Shown piece after piece: positions 57,726 through 58,379 of a stretch of 58,379 bases of DNA (its first letter is position 1; every line of letters begins with the position of its first letter). The position numbers and the translations under genes were made by a program. The DNA is taken from IMG/VR virus record IMGVR_UViG_3300027965_000006, positions 1-58,379 of that record. One strand, given 5' to 3'. Source of the DNA: a virus. The notes under the pieces were generated by a model that made no database searches, was not told where the DNA came from, and was given only the letters and a program-made list of their open reading frames with translations.

Positions 57726-58238
57726 ATGGCCCGACTTCTTGCCTTTGCTCTCGCAATCCTCGCCTGTCTTCCGGCGCAAGCCCGACACGCTCATCGGCAC
57801 CATCATCATTCCGTTTTTCGCTCTGGCGGATCCGGGCCGGCGCGATGCGATGACCGATTCCTTTCTTCTTGCGACGTGCGCTCGTGGCAGGAGACGCGGC
57901 GGCGAGTTCACGCGACATCGATCCCTGCGGGCTCGATCGTCTCGCACCCCGCGGGCTGCCCGCATGTCGCCTTCTGCGGCTGCGGTGCCGCCGTCGAGAT
58001 GTTCGGGCGTCCGATCAGGGAATTGTGGCTCGCTGCCAACTGGTTCCGGTTTCCTCGATCCGCGCCCGGGCCGGGAACGGCGGCTGTCCGCCAGCATCAC
58101 GTCATGGTCATCCGGGAATATCTCGGCGGCGGCCGGGCGCTGGTCTACGACGCCAACTCGGGGCACCACCTGACGCGAGTTCATGTCGTGTCACTTGCCG
58201 GCTACACGATCGTCAAGCCGCGCGAGCGATACTTCTGA
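57726..58238 (+). CDS. Secreted CHAP-like protein, 170 aa
   Basis: ATG 57726 after GGGGAAG. Signal peptide RLLAFALAILACLPAQA, His-rich linker HAHRHHHH, then GCPHVAFCGCGAAVEMFG with the candidate Cys nucleophile and HHVMVIREYLGGGRALVYDA, an NlpC/CHAP-like layout. Last gene of the lysis operon. Confidence 0.7.
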   Translation: MARLLAFALAILACLPAQARHAHRHHHHSVFRSGGSGPARCDDRFLSSCDVRSWQETRRRVHATSIPAGSIVSHPAGCPHVAFCGCGAAVEMFGRPIRELWLAANWFRFPRSAPGPGTAAVRQHHVMVIREYLGGGRALVYDANSGHHLTRVHVVSLAGYTIVKPRERYF

Positions 58239-58242
58239 CCAA

Positions 58243-58260
58243 TCCGGCCTTGCGGCCGGA
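58243..58260. terminator. Short GC hairpin
   Basis: TCCGGCC-TTGC-GGCCGGA just after the last stop codon; no T-run. Probably stabilises the 3' end. Confidence 0.35.
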
Positions 58261-58307
58261 TACAGGGCGCCTTCCTCCCAAGCGACCCTGTCCAATGCCC
58301 TGACTTC

Positions 58308-58339
58308 GGGCCGCTGGCGATGAGCTGGCGGCCCTTTTT
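58308..58339 (+). terminator. Rho-independent terminator of the lysis operon
   Basis: GGGCCGC, 13-nt loop, GCGGCCC, then TTTTT. The leftward HNH gene ends right on the T-run from the other side. Confidence 0.75.
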
Positions 58340-58379
58340 CATTTGCGCACCCGCCGAACCATCACCTTGGCTCGATATG
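58339..58379 (-). CDS. HNH endonuclease, C-terminal part (joined across window ends)
   Basis: Read leftward from position 1 into 58379, the frame continues A-YRAKVMVRRVRK and stops at TGA 58341-58339. The full gene would be complement(58339..58379 + 1..154), 64 aa. It depends on the molecule being circular. Confidence 0.5.
   Translation of the reverse strand, partial: YRAKVMVRRVRK

Noticed and set aside
1-58379. TAG codon reassignment
   Set aside because: Several confidently called genes (6366, 43236, 49820, 57303) end in TAG at sensible positions.
1-58379. tRNA genes, CRISPR arrays, insertion sequences
   Set aside because: No cloverleaf-like T-arm/acceptor pairs, no regularly spaced repeats and no transposase were noticed by eye; a dedicated tRNA scan would be needed to exclude tRNAs.

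Overview
The window reads as an essentially complete genome of a GC-rich, short-tailed (P22-like) bacteriophage or prophage of an alphaproteobacterium, probably Hyphomicrobiales. Host range is inferred from base composition, a rhizobial-type small lipoprotein and HTH proteins, and the gene set. No host housekeeping genes, tRNAs, CRISPR array or insertion sequences were seen. The two ends of the window join in frame through an HNH gene that reads off position 1 and ends at 58339, so the molecule is probably circular or circularly permuted.

Layout. (1) 1-4946, minus: a leftward early operon of overlapping genes (HNH, Bet annealing protein, YqaJ/lambda-type exonuclease, Dam methylase and small proteins). 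(2) 4972-5813: a lambda-like immunity region with a leftward promoter PL, a rightward promoter PR, a CI-like repressor, a Cro-like protein, and three copies of an operator close to TGGGAC-N5-GTCCCA. (3) 5586-9173, plus: early right operon with a second HTH regulator, RusA resolvase, a DNA methyltransferase, a PD-(D/E)XK nuclease and two replication-type proteins. (4) 9168-11865, mostly minus: small accessory genes, two paralogous HTH proteins and a TetR regulator. (5) 11866-13892: a palindrome-rich intergenic region, GIY-YIG nuclease, small terminase, an amber-interrupted ORF and a membrane-anchored Cys protein.

(6) 13887-25304, minus: a long translationally coupled operon inserted between the small and large terminase genes. 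It carries a surface-sugar pathway: NeuB/PseI-type synthase, DegT aminotransferase, PseB-type dehydratase, an SpsF cytidylyltransferase fused to a glutamate-1-semialdehyde-type aminotransferase, a Gfo/Idh oxidoreductase, a methyltransferase and two GNAT acetyltransferases, plus a BCS1-like AAA ATPase and small unknowns. The set fits synthesis and activation (CMP-linked) of a pseudaminic/legionaminic-like nonulosonic acid. Together with the O-acyltransferase next to the tail-fibre gene (47927-48940), the phage appears equipped to remodel its host's surface glycan.

(7) 25416-54823, mostly plus: late virion genes. These are a large terminase carrying an intein with an HNH endonuclease in another reading frame, portal, GroES-like co-chaperonin, scaffold, major capsid, a gene with a programmed -1 frameshift signal, fibre, adaptors, a gp10-like tail protein, a collar fibre and two large ejection-type proteins, one apparently starting at an ATA codon. 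(8) 54895-58238, plus: lysis module (GH108 muramidase with a C-terminal membrane segment, papain-like amidase, holin-like proteins, secreted CHAP-like protein), closed by a strong terminator at 58308-58339.

No integrase, partition system, DNA polymerase or replicative helicase was recognised.
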